DNA of 64,000 nt, taken from NCBI GenBank assembly GCA_023375675.1, contig JALQBC010000050.1, positions 175,628 through 239,627 on the forward strand. Reading direction: 5' to 3'. The stretch comes from Cytospora piceicola (taxonomy: Eukaryota > Ascomycota > Sordariomycetes > Diaporthales > Cytosporaceae). Within the stretch, counting starts at the first letter, position 1. Each line of letters starts with the position of its first letter. The position numbers and the translations under genes are program-made. Below the pieces are notes generated by a model that saw only the letters and a program-made list of their open reading frames with translations, had not been told where the DNA came from and did no database searches. Below are positions 46,521 through 58,427 of the stretch, piece after piece.

Positions 46521-47880
46521 ATCAGGAAGGCCCTGGGTGTGTGAGGCATGCTGACGGATGGGAGGGTGTGGACCGAGCCATCAACTCTGGGTTGAGAAGG
46601 TCGATTGCGGAGAGAAGGCGGATATATGTCATTCAATTCTGTCAGAAGGGGTTTCTGATTCTTGCTGTGGTGGTTTATCTTCTTATCGGGCGGTTTTCGT
46701 CATGGCGAAATATAGTATTTACTGAATTAACCATTCTACCCCGTTGTTTATCAGCGGCAGAAAATACTATAGTTTTAACGCAGAGTCCACCCGTGCCTGT
46801 CATTCGACTTTTCACTACCAGTCGCTGCTGGTGAGATGGGACATGATCTCTCAAGATTCTAAGATGTGTCTCTTGATTCTGGTAAGATCAAAGCCCACGT
46901 GAGCGGCAAACTATAGAAGGCCGCCTAGTCTTAGTTCTTGTTGCTGCATTTGCTGCGTACGGCAAATAATAGTCATCATCGAGTAAGCGAAAGCTGTTCA
47001 TTAGCGGGTGTTTCGGACTGATAACATCCATTCCATTATCAGAGGGTGTGACATGGTAGGGTTGGATAGTCCATCGAATACACAGTGCACTGGGGAGCAA
47101 TACTAAGCTCCAGCTTGGCTGTCAAAACTGTTCTGGATTATCAAATAGGTATGCACTGTCGGCTACCTTCTACAATATGAAATGATCGACATGCTCGCCT
47201 GCTTTCGACCGAAACACACAACTTGCGTGAGAAGAAGACGCCAGACATATCGAGAGAGCTCGGGCGCTTCCTCTTAGAGACCTACTGTCCCGATCTTACC
47301 ATTCAATCAGAATCTCTCCCAACGGGCCGGGACTCTGGAGGCCCCCTAGAGTGAGTATTGGTACCATATATGTTTTTAAGAACACTTACTTGTCTGGATA
47401 CTTGAGTGCCTAGGTAGATTTGTCAATGACAAAGAAACGGCTAATGACTTAAATAGATCGATATTATATTAGCCAACCGCGTCCGGTTTCGCGTCCATAA
47501 TAGCTTCGTTGTGTGTATCGACTGGAGAATTATCTTATTTGGATCGAATCAAGCATCTGTAGCCATGTTTTCATTGGAAATCAGGTTTTTTCTTGCCAAG
47601 GACTTCAGAGCCCTCGAAGTCTCCACCGCCGAGTTGTCTGAAGTTACACATGAGTTTGATATGTTGGAACCTGTTTGAGTACAAAGACCCCAAAATGAGC
47701 TAGCCATCAATGATGTCAGGTCTCAAGCAACTTCAAAGCCTTCAGATACTTCTGGGCGTACATTGTTTTCGGATCCTTGCATGCCTTTGCTGCTGTGGAG
47801 TATCACCCAAGGACAGTAATAATCAAGATCGTCGACAAGGTGAAAGCATCAGATCTTTCCCTCTCTTTTACCTCTCTTTA
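46521..47880. other. convergent intergenic region
   Basis: Lies between the protease (plus) and the VOC protein (minus). No supported coding feature or repeat. Confidence 0.4.
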
Positions 47881-48588
47881 TTACTCCTTTGGAATTTCTG
47901 TCAGCTCAACCAACTCCCCATCCGGCCCTCTCAAATAACATATCCTCTGTCCTCTAGCCTGAAGCTCTGGCGCGTCCTGGGGCACCGTGAAAACACCACT
48001 ATATACGCCCCAGCCTTCAGCCTTAACATTTTCCACAAGTTCATCCAGACCCTGGACCATGAGGTTTACATGGACAGCGCCCACGTCCCAGGTTCTCGCC
48101 TGTGGTGTGCGACTCTTCAGCTCTGGGGCGACGTCGGCCGGTAGCTCGTACTGGATCAGCTCCAGCGTGGAAATATGAGCGGGCTCACTACTCCCACCAG
48201 AGTGAGGGGTCTGTGGCAGACCAATAAAGGTGACATGCATAGTAGTCCCGGCTGGTGCGCCGGTGATAGTGTTAGGGGGGTCGCCGGGAGTGTCGGCAGG
48301 GACTGTTCGTTGCCAGATAATGGGGAGACCGAGAAGTTCGTTCCAGAAGCGAACACTATCTGACACTAATAATAATCGCGGAGTCAGTGCCCTATTCCTA
48401 GTACATGTATTTGGGGGCAACACAAGCCCATCCTAAGTCATTCTAGAGTTCCTGAGGGTACTTTGGTCTGTTGGGATGTGTCGACTAGAACGACAAAAAA
48501 TGGCGATGAAAATTGCAATCTTACTGGAGCGGACAGTCACCCCCGTGTGGCCGTAGCCGAGGATTTTGAATGGGGGAGTGGCAACCAT
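47881..48588 (-). CDS. VOC-superfamily (glyoxalase/dioxygenase fold) protein
   Basis: Exons 48588-48525 and 48359-47881, 180 residues. Exon 1 is MVATPPFKILGYGHTGVTV, giving the first beta strand with its metal-position His, and joins through GTAAGA...GTCAG to NSVRFWNELLGLPIIW. The second betaalphabetabetabeta module contains VGAVHVNLMVQGLDELV and ends RICYLRGPDGELVELTEIP, where Glu is the usual metal ligand. VOC proteins include glyoxalase I, ring-cleavage dioxygenases and fosfomycin-type resistance proteins; which of these applies cannot be told. Cytosolic expected. The ATG at 48588 sits in a CCATGG context. Confidence 0.85.
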
Positions 48589-49874
48589 GGTCTGAGGCAA
48601 CAGGCACGTATGTAGTCAATGAATGGTGTATCGGAGTACCTAGGTAGTCTGTGTTTCCTTTTGCAATCGGGCGGGTTCGAAGAAGACAAGGACCTTTTGA
48701 AGTATGCTTCGTCCACTGCTTTCCTTAAAATAGAGGTGGATCCATGATGTTGGTAGTTCTGTATTGTCTCAATGTTGACCAATTAGCGATCCCAACTACT
48801 TTCAAAACGAACCAAACATGCAGTTGGTGCTCTCGTCCTTTCGCAACAAAATTCCCTTGGCCGTTGGTAATCTCGCACGCACGCGGGTCTGCCAACACCA
48901 GCAGCCTGCATAATCACATGGATGTGTGCAGTGCTTGCTAATCCACACCAACGAATCATTACAGACCAAGATTCTGCCAATCGAAATGCTCCTGCAAGGG
49001 CAGTGGGCACTCAAGTCGCCGACATTCCCTTCACCGCTGCTCTAATGTTGGAAGTTACGGATACATACTTAGAAACTGTAACAGGGTTTATAGGATCATA
49101 CAGCGGCAGGGTATACATGTTGCCGGGGAATAAATAACTTGACCTTATTGACATTGAGCCTGCCCGATCGTACTGTACTCCAGGGCTGCTTCCCGCAGGT
49201 CGTGTAGGAGACCTCGTTGATCCAGCTGCGAGACCCACTAATCTACACGCAAAGCACACGTGCATTTCTACAATCAGATACGTGAGAGAAAGCGGTGGCC
49301 TTAACATCAACGCTGGGCTGCGAATGTTGCTACCCGGGCCACCATTGGTCCGAGTTCCCTCGACAATTTTGAACACCGAACCACGAGGTAAAATTGCCTC
49401 AATTGAATCCGGTGGGACCAGTACGAACCTTTCGGTCCATCCTTCGCCGGCGGCCGCAATGCAGGATTCGGCTCAAGGGACCTAACGACTGGGGTAGGTA
49501 CATCTTTTCTCGCCCTATTATGGTCGGACATGCGATAGCGTCGTCAACTACGAACTTGAAATTAGTTCTGGCAAATTGAACCGTAGTCAACGCCAGTGCG
49601 TGAAAAACCACGGACTTTTGATTGCTTTCCATGGTGACCTCCGTACCAGAATAGACCCCCTACTTCCAAATGATTTTGGCCCGTGTTGAGAGGTAATGTA
49701 TCGTAGTGGGTGATGAGTGAGACAGTCGAGGCGTGCCGCACAATCTCGACCACATGGACGTTAGCCAGCTGAAATAATTTAGAAGCTGCCAGTATTGCTA
49801 TTGTTGCCCTTGCCTGCGAAATCTTCGGAGAGTTCGTGCAACCCCTGGTTCTGGCTCATGAATGTGTCCTGTGA
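48589..49874. other. intergenic, no gene seen
   Basis: Short frames on both strands without motifs. A CTAGGTA palindrome lies near 48,638. Nothing else is supported. Confidence 0.4.
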
Positions 49875-50821
49875 TCATTTGTAAAGCGTCAGTCCACTTG
49901 TGAACATGATGGCTTTGCTAGAAACTGACATGGAATGGACAGGGAAGATGTGGGACGACAAACTCACCCCCAAAGAGGCCGGGAGCCACTTCACCATAGC
50001 CTTGATCGCACCGGCATGAGGCCCCTTCCAGACGACGCCGCCTTTCCCCTTTCCCACAATGTCTTCCAAAAGAGACTCAGCGAACTGCTCAGCGGAGCAG
50101 CCCTTGGGTTTAGCTTTTCCATTCGCCCAACTGGAAATGATTTCCTTAATGACAGCGTAGCGCGAGGTTTGCGGCAGGCTGAAAGCATCATTCTCGTGGA
50201 ACTGGGTCGTTACAACACCTGTCATGATGGTAACAACACTTACACCAAACGGAGAAAGTTCAAGGCGTAAGGTTTCGGAAAGATTGCATAGCGCGGCTTT
50301 GGAAGAGGAGTATGCGGCTGTGATGATCATTCGAAGGTCAATACCAAAGCATGCTTCCAGGTTTGGCTGAGACGGCGTCACTTACATATCCACGGTGTGT
50401 TAACGACCGACCCGACGGTGCTCACATTCACAATTCGACCTTGGCTTGCAATCAAGAGATCTGCGAAGGCCTGGGTTGTACGCACAGGACCCCAGACGTT
50501 GATATCGTAAAGTCGTTTAGCCTTTTCTATCTCAATATCCAGGACAGGCATCGCGTAACCGCCGCCGGCGTTGTTGATCAGCACATCGAGTCCATGTCCA
50601 CTCGTAGCGACGGCCTTAGCTGCTTCGGCCACTGACGTTGTCGAGGAGACATCGAGCTCGAGAACAGTAACATTTGGAAGGCGGCTGAGCTCCTCTGGAA
50701 TCTTGGACGTATTCCGTGCAGTAGCAAAGACGTGGTGGTCGCGTTTCGCAAGCGTAAGAACGAGGGCAGCTCCGATGCCGCCGGCCGAGCACCCCGTTAC
50801 CAGAATCGCTTTGGGAGCCAT
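49875..50821 (-). CDS. AYR1-like short-chain dehydrogenase
   Basis: Exons 50821-50386 and 50317-49875, 292 residues. The intron GTAAGT...CACAG joins NTPWI to SAYSSSKAALCNL, completing the active site. Motifs: TGCSAGGIG nucleotide-binding turn, NNAGGG, catalytic Ser in NVSTVGS and YSSSK. Overall order matches yeast AYR1 (NADPH-dependent 1-acyl-dihydroxyacetone-phosphate reductase) and related fungal SDRs that act on lipid or steroid ketones. A further 43-base intron (GTGAGT at 49,972 to CAG at about 49,930) is possible near the 3' end; using it would swap the last residues for a shorter tail. I kept the unspliced end, which stays open to a stop at 49875. Confidence 0.87.
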
Positions 50822-52572
50822 GACCGGTCTTTGACCTCTTAATTCCAGCGCAAATTCAATACAGATGACTCGACCAGTTAACTCTTAGGTTCAATAACAT
50901 GCGCGAAAGGTATATCTCACGCCTGTCGCACAATATTTTGTCGCTCGACTGGAGAGCGTCTCAGGCTGTGATATAGATATAACAAAATCACCCAGGGACA
51001 ACAATCCCGGACTGCAAAAACGACTGCTACGCAACAGAGCGAACTTATAATGAATAGAGAGTTCGCTGCGTAATATGGGAAAAACAATAGAATTTAAGCC
51101 CAGGTCCGAGATGAGCCGAGCAAAGCGAATATGTACACTGCAGTATTATGGTATGTTCATTGCCGTAGAGGGTGACAATGTCCAGTTGACCGACGCATCC
51201 GCCCCCTTCGATTGTGCAGGGCCCCCTCCCAACATCCACCTCAACGCAAATGACACTGTGAGAGGTGTATACTCAAATTTAGATAGATACGAGGAGCTAT
51301 GCACAGTATTACGGTTTGTTAAGGGACTTGTGGCGTCGCATCGGCCCCTAACCTTCTTCCCAAGTCGCGTAAGTAATGATGGATGCAGCAATCTGCTGCC
51401 TGAGGCGCTGCATTCCAATGCGGTACTCATGCAGTCAGGTCTTGATTGAATTGGGATTGGGATGTTTCGAAGTACTCGGAGTGGAGATAAATGATAACGC
51501 GCCGAGATAGACTTCCACAACAAGCGGTCCAGAGGCAGAGACTCGGCGTCTAAACAAGCCGAGTGATCTAATTTTGGTGTAGTAAGTGCGACTTTGCTTG
51601 AAGATGAACTGCGATCGAAGATATCGATTGGTGGAAGAGAACGCCAGAGCGCCTATCTTGTGATAATGCAACATTAACCACATATCGCCCACAGGGCCCG
51701 CAAGGTACACCTTTCCGAAAGCATGTTGGTTGGCCGCAGCGATTCACATAAGCAACTAACGAAATCGGATGCATCTCCGTACTCGCATTACACTGTGCAA
51801 AAAAGCCTCTGTGGACTTCTGAAAACTGTCGATCATTTTACCAACAGGACGGCTCCGGTGCCACTGCCTGTCTGGAACTCTCTATCGTTTCATTGTCTCT
51901 CACAGAGCAGCTGGCATTAGGCCTGTGGACGGACCATTTTGTCCTACAGGGCACAGGAATAAAATACTGCCGATGGAGGACATAGAACAAGGCCTGACAA
52001 TTTGTTCGAAGACCTTGAGAACTGTGTCAATGGAAGATCAGGATTTATATCGCACAGAGATTCGCCTACTAGCACTCAGTTTTGTTGATCCCCTCCACAA
52101 GTGACCTCCACTGGCAAAATTAATCCCTGTGCCCTCCCTGTAAGCGTCAAAAATCCAAACCAACCCCAAGTCTTCATGTCCGTCCAACGGTGTCAGCTGT
52201 TGGTTCTTGTGCATGGTATGATCAGTTCCATTTTGTCTCCTACCCTGGCTGGAGCCTTTTCCGAGGTGTCAACACATTGGCCCACGCAAAGTTTCATCAA
52301 TGATTCTCCGTCAACAGCGAAGTGTGTCGGGTCACTCCCCATCCTAAAAAAAGACTCAGATTTTGGTCACCCTAATTGTCAAGACTATTTGATCATTTGA
52401 GATTGTCCATACCTCATCTCGGGCTCAGTTAAGTCAGACCATCGAGCAGGAGCCATTCGATTCCCTTTACTTCGCTTTATCTTCTCTCTTCGCTACCCAC
52501 TTTGTTGGTTTGCCACAGTGCAGGCTATAATTAGACACCAACAAAAGCCACACTTGATCGAATCGGCCAACA
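50822..52572. other. divergent intergenic region, no gene seen
   Basis: Holds the promoters of the AYR1-like gene (left) and the receptor-like gene (right). Candidate frames overlap on both strands and lack motifs. Confidence 0.4.
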
Positions 52573-54131
52573 ATGAATATGGCTGCTGTGGATTATTGCT
52601 CTATCCCGGCTCGAACACCGCCAGAGGGTCAAACCACTAACCTTATTGATCCTGTCAACCTTTCTATTGAGACCTTATCTCTCGGTCCTGTTTTGGAGAT
52701 GCTGACCGTGGTGTTTCTTTGCGGAAGGTTGTTGATGAATTGGAAGAAACTAGCGCGTGCGGATTGTACGTGTTCTCTATTGACTGAACTCAGTCCCCCC
52801 TAATACGGAATGTGTGGCACTGGGTAGAGACTAACAGCCTAACACAGACGTGTCAGTCATAGGCTTTGTTCTGAGCAGTGGATATACTGCTACCATTATG
52901 GCCCGTATGTGACCTGCGCTTCATCTGCATATGTGACTAACGATCACGCACTAATACCAATTACATCCGACAATAGTGCACAAGTATAGTCGCCACATGT
53001 GGGATATACCAGCTTGTTGGTATCTCTCACCTACCATATGGAAGGTAAGCAGTATCCATCTTCCGAGGGCCTTGGGAGAAGTGCTAAATCTGACTTAGCT
53101 GCTCTTTGTATCAAACATGCTGTTGGGTGTGACTCAGTTCGTCCTAAAGCTGGCCATTTTGCTATTATATTTTCAGCTTTTTTCCATCCAACAGCATGTG
53201 CGTCGTCTCATCATAGCTGTCATCATCTTCAGCGGACTGATTTACCTTCCTCATCCAATCTTGGTTGTTGTATTCGAAGCTCCGCATGCTGGACAAACAT
53301 GGACCGATTTGGCCATTGACGGTATGCCCCAGAGATTAGAGTATTATGCCCCAATCCACGGTATCGGCTCAGTCATCATTGATGTTGCGATTCTTGTGAT
53401 ACCCCTGCCAGTTATCAAGAATCTGAAGGTATCGAAGAAGAAGAAGGCCCAACTGAGTGCCGTGTTCTTGACGGGTTTGCTGTAAGAATACTTCAATGTT
53501 ACCCTCCCGCTTCCACTCCGTCCGTTCTGTCTGAAGAACGCAAGGTCTAACCGTGACTCAGTGGTGTCATCTCGAGTATCGTTTCATGCTACTGGCGCTT
53601 CAAACTCTTACTTGATAAACCGGGGGACCAGAACTGGCAGGAGGCGCAACTTTTTCTCTGGATGTAGGTCCTCCAGATGTCAATATCTATCATGTCCGGC
53701 CTAGTCACTATGCCGTTCTGTAACTGACACCGAAACGCACTCTACACAGAATGGTAGAGCATAATATTGCCCTTATGGTGGGATGCATGCCTGCCTTTGC
53801 CGGTTTCCTTAAGACCCACGCCGCCGAATTACCTGCTTTCCTCCAGTCACTGTGCTCCAAACTTTGCCGGAGGAGTCACAGTGGCATCAGAAACACTGCT
53901 GAGAGTCTTCCGAAGGCAAACAACAGCTGGGATAACGGAATTCAGCGAGGCGGTCGCAAGCCTCATCCATACCACTACGAGCTGAATGATACTGTTCCAA
54001 TCACGCAGACCGACATTTATGGCACCGACCCGCCATGTTCGCAGAGCAAGCTTACATCATTTCGCGGGGATTACGGAATGACCAAAACTGCTGAATTGTA
54101 CCAGACATCTCAGCCTCATTCTGTAGTGTGA
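52573..54131 (+). CDS. PTH11/fungal-rhodopsin-type integral membrane protein
   Basis: Six exons: 52573-52765, 52848-52904, 52977-53044, 53099-53481, 53562-53663 and 53750-54131; 394 residues, frame kept at every GT-AG junction. About 38 extracellular residues come first, then hydrophobic spans including LEMLTVVFLCGRLL, YVSVIGFVLSSGYTATIMAL, LKLAILLLYFQLF, LIIAVIIFSGLIYLPHPIL and IIDVAILVIPLPVI. The signature DVAILVIPLPVIKNLKVSKK, followed by a Lys-rich loop and LSAVFLTGLLGVISSIVSCYWR, is that of the fungal rhodopsin-like domain (PF20684) in PTH11-related putative receptors. The residues after the last span form a polar cytosolic tail. No CFEM domain is present. The ligand is unknown; such proteins are often surface sensors in plant-associated fungi. 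Confidence 0.88.
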
Positions 54132-56558
54132 AGAAGCTGGGCACGATCTTAATACAAGAGCAGAAGCTAGAGCGTAAGATGGGGAAGGGAAGGCTATGAT
54201 GATGGAAGTTTAATGCAATACCGGTTGAATAAGACTAAGAAATTGCACTCGTGAAGTACTATGTACTTTCTTCCTTGTAAAGTTGCGACGATTTAATATT
54301 GATTGCATTTCCTATCCTAACGGATATAGTTGCGGGAATTCCCAGGTTTTAGCACTGCAAATATTGTAATTCTTTTTCTTTTTTTCGTTTCCATGTGCAG
54401 CTGACCTTGCGCCACAACACTACCCCTATTAACCCCCCCGACGCTTAATCCTCAAACCGCCGAAGAGGTTTATTGGAATATCAAGGGTATTCGTGACCGA
54501 CAGATAATATATTTCCTAGTTCAATACTTTGCGGCGGAGGTAAATCGGTAAGTATTACATTTATACATTTATTCTATTTATTATCATTCTTTCCATTCAA
54601 CCTCGATTACGAGCTTTACACTATCCTGACACGCTGTTCGGACAGGATGGCCGGCACAGTTAGTACATATATCCCCTAATATTGCGCATCTGCTCCTACA
54701 AGTTGCAATTGCTGCTATCGCCAGGCTATACCCTTGATACAATCCGTGGAGTAAGGCTTGCTGATGTACGCAATATATGCAATAATGGGCCGATAATCTC
54801 GAAGCCATCAGTACAGCGGCAGATAGTCGCGGATCCTTAATCCGAGTCCAGAACTTTTAATTTTCTGGGCGTCAAAGCCGGCTTATAGACAAGAGAAACG
54901 CAATTTGAGTCGCGCAGAAGGTGAGTATACATTGCGAGGCTGTAAGTGCACGGAAGGGTACAGATAAGACCGACGGAGAGATGGAACGTAGAGCGTTCTA
55001 CAATGTCTATATTTGGGAAAGTCTGTGCTCTTGCCAACTGAATCGTATACTCTCACATCCAGGACGACTTAATCCAGGAACCTGGCCGTAGTTGCACCTC
55101 TGAAGTAGTAGTAGACCAGATCGCACAGAATCGGGATCTAAAGTTCCCGACACATTTACCGAGCGACGCCTCCAAGCTAAACTTACCGATTTCTAGCGAA
55201 GCGTTAATCGGGTACAGGGTGCCGAGTACGGCATAATTAAGTACGCTAGAGGAAAGGTACGACACTTGACCCCGGTCCCCCAAGTTCTGCCGCGAGTTAT
55301 ATCTCGCAGCTCACGCAAGTCTTCGCCCTCTTTGACCCGGACGAAACTTGGGATAAGCGTTTGCCGAATTGCCCCTACAGCGGAAACTTCTCCACATGCA
55401 TGTGGCCATCTACGACTCAATATGCTGGAACTTTCGGCCGCTGCTCCTCCGCCAGGTCGTGCCCCTACCCCTATACAAGTCCGTGATCCGCAGCTCTCAG
55501 AAGAGGATAAAAGCAGCCGCGGCGCTAAGCGCTTTGGAAAGTGCGACACAGCTGCATGCCTTGCTCGGGACTGCCACACGTGCCTTACCATCTTGTCTTC
55601 TCGACTTTCGAAGCAGCCGTGCTGCTCTTCTATCTGTACATGGACCATATGTTCCCCGAAGATTGTCCCCCATAACATGTCCCTCCACCAGGCGCGCTGA
55701 AGACAGGTTCTCTACATGCAGCCATTTGCAACGTCACGCGGATTAAGCACTTGAGTGCCTACAGGCTGCCAAAAAGGCTCTGAAGTGGCTCAAGTCGCTT
55801 GCCGAGGTAAGCGGCATGGCAGACGTCGGAGCCAACACCTTGATCCAGTTGTTGAGCAAGGCATTAGAGATCAGTGCGGAGGTGGAAGCAAAATAAGGCG
55901 ACATCGCCCTGATCCTATATCAGGAATCTGGGAACTCAAGGTACTTAAATATCGAACATGGCTAGGATAACTACAGCAGACTCTCACCACCTGTCCCCCT
56001 TCCCCCGGCCCCAGGGAGCAACATCAGCCCAATTATCGCTAGCTCACTTGCTCCCCAGTGACCTGGTGAAACTGCGATCAGTGTATGACTTCATATCTAT
56101 GAACGTGACTTTGGCGCTAGGAGAATGGCGAGCTGGCTTCCTTTTGACACATTGAACATGAACTCGCAGGATATGGAGTGATGCAACTACATATGGAACT
56201 CGGACAGTTCGGAGACTCCTCAAAGTACAGAAACAATCAAACTAGAATTGCGACAACTGTGTGACGTTGTGGTGATAATACGCTTCTTAGCCATGCTGCA
56301 TTATGGCCTGTAGACATAGCCTCTCAGGACTTGGAGGTCTTCTGAGATTGTACCTTTCAAGGCGTTGTTTTGAGGATGAAATGTGTACAACTCATTTGTG
56401 CGTGTAATCCGACACTATTTCGGCACAAACAGAGGATGGCGACGCTACCTAGCTGGGCATCCAGATACACAATGACCCTGTCGACTTACAGAATACGGTG
56501 GCAAAGATATCTGTCATAGGAGACACGTGTAACACATACCAAGTACAAAGTCACTTCC
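54132..56558. other. intergenic with possible gene debris
   Basis: No confident gene. Around 55.25-55.70 kb long frames are open on both strands at once, typical of GC-rich non-coding or decayed coding DNA. One plus-strand frame reads CDTAACLARDCHTC near 55,540, but no known finger fits. See the separate low-confidence exon at 55765. Confidence 0.4.
55765..55896 (+). pseudogene. possible terminal exon of an unrecognised helical protein
   Basis: Directly after a good acceptor (GCCTACAG), 43 codons read AAKKALKWLKSLAEVSG, then MADVGANTLIQLLSKALEIS, and stop at TAA. The pattern is amphipathic and helix-like, unlike chance translation. No convincing upstream exon or start was found, so this may be the remains of a gene or a domain end. 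No family assigned. Confidence 0.25.
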
Positions 56559-57481
56559 TTACCATGGAGCATTTGTGCCATCATACACGTTTGGTCGTCC
56601 CACATCCTTCTCCCAGCCCTTGACAAAGACTTTTGGCAATTTACCATTGTATTCTTGGCCTTCCTTAAGAATTATATCCAACGACGCCTTGGCTCCCTGC
56701 TCCGGAGTTAAATCCGCAATGTCGCCGCCTCCGAGGTCGGTCTTTAGCCACTAAAGAATTTTATCAGAACCTCAATTTGCAAGACGGGTAGGGAAGTGTA
56801 CATACGCCGGGGCAAAGTGCAATGAATGAGAAGCCTTCCTTTTCATGGTCGAGGGCATACTGCACGGTGAGGGCGTTCAGTGCGGCCTTCGAAATCTTGT
56901 AGGCCGGGGCGGGGAGGCCAGCGGCGGCGGGAGCCAGGGCGATGGAGCCGAAGGTGGTTGAGCTTGGTTTCCGTCAGGGCTGAACTGGTTTACGAGTGGA
57001 GTTTAACTTACATGTTGGCAACCTTCTTGAGGGTACCCTTCTGTAGGAGTGGAAGGAATGCTCGAGTTACCCAGTGAACACTCATAACATTGATGGTCAA
57101 ACTTTCTTCAAGGTTGTCCCTGAGTCTGTTCAGTGGTTGGTCTCCCCATACAGTTGGGATGAGAGAAACTCACATGGATTTGACACCCTCGAAAGCATAC
57201 TGGCAGACTCCAGCGTTGTTGATCAAGACATCTAGCCCTTTGCCTCCTAGGCTGGTTTCGGCTTCGGCAGCTGCTTTCTTAATGGAGGCTTGATCGGTGA
57301 CGTCGAGCTGAACAACATCGACCCGACCAGACGACTTCTGTGCTAGTTCTTTCAGGGCAGGGGCGTCTCCTCGTGCAGAGGCAATGACCTTGCTGACCTT
57401 AGAGGCTGGGAGGGAAATAAGTTCGCGGACGAGTGCGAGTCCGAAGCCTCGGGAGGCACCAGTGATGAAGAATGACGCCAT
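56559..57481 (-). CDS. short-chain dehydrogenase (C-factor/csgA-like)
   Basis: Four exons: 57481-57174, 57119-57012, 56962-56806 and 56750-56559; 254 residues. Introns GTGAGT...CTCAG, GTAAGT...CCAAG and GTATGT...CTTTAG keep frame. Motifs: ITGASRGFGLALV nucleotide-binding turn, LDVTD, INNAGV, ISTTFGS with the catalytic Ser, and YKISK with Tyr and Lys. After LCPG the last exon gives WLKTDLGGGDIADLTPEQGA, typical of the sniffer/C-factor type of classical NAD(P) SDR. An alternative N-terminal frame is not needed: MASFFITGAS is compact. Substrate unknown. It lies about 950 bases from the 3' end of the P450 on the same strand, so co-regulation is possible but not shown. Confidence 0.9.
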
Positions 57482-58427
57482 TATAATGTGCTGCGATACT
57501 TAAATGCGAATGATATCACGAAGTAAAGTGCTTGGCTTAAGTGGGTCTGAGGGGGAAAGTTGAGATGTATGTAATAAGGGTTGCGGGGAACCTTGGATGT
57601 GTTGGGGTGATCCGATTTTCAGTGCTCTTCCTTAAGTATGTAAGTACTCAAGTGTAGATACGACTAGGAGGTCAGACCACACGACCATCTAAGATATATA
57701 AGCTATGTACGAAGGTCACGATATAAGAATGGTATGGGAGATAGGTGAATAATAAAGACAATAGGCAAATAGGTGTAAGTCCTTAACATTAGAGGTCATA
57801 AATAAGTCAGTGCCTGATGGAAGGGAAGGCCCTATATATAGTAGAATAAACAGGTCGACCTGACGGCAGTCAGGTGGCCCTGCAGGCCTGATATTATTAA
57901 TTATCTAAAATACTAGAATCTTCGATATAACCTTACAAGCCAGGGGTTAGATAGTTGGGGGCGGACAAGGAACTAAGCTTACAAACCAGGTCAACACTAC
58001 CAGTACCTATGTCGACAAGGCTCTGCACTAAAGTCATGCCCTTGGTTAACTGCTTTCTTTCTTCAAGAATGTGAGATAGAAGCTTTGCCCTGCTTAGCTG
58101 CAGCTACTCCTTCTACGGGTTCAAATCATCGATTAGCTATATTTTAGTTGTCAGGATCTGAATACGTAAGTATAATTCAATTTGCCTTGATGCATTAGAT
58201 TTCACAGTTTATAAGCAACAGCCGACGCCCGATATAATGCCTGACATGACACCACACAAATACCTTGCTGGGCATCTTCCAAGGGTTTTCAAGCTGTCAA
58301 CATCCACATAGTGCAGCACAAAGATCCCGTGTTGAAAAACCAACGAGCACATTTTGAAGCTGATGATTGAACAGGTCCCACAGTATGTGCCGCATACATA
58401 CATGATCCCCCATTGCCAATCTAGACT
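57482..58427. other. intergenic between P450 end and SDR start
   Basis: About 950 bases with no supported gene; it should hold the SDR promoter and the P450 3' end. Locally AT-rich with TATATA stretches near 57,690 and 57,835. Confidence 0.4.

Noticed and set aside
55193..55746. Overlapping frames of 125-161 codons on both strands
   Set aside because: All are open together, without motifs or start context; most likely a GC-rich composition effect. Kept only as possible debris.
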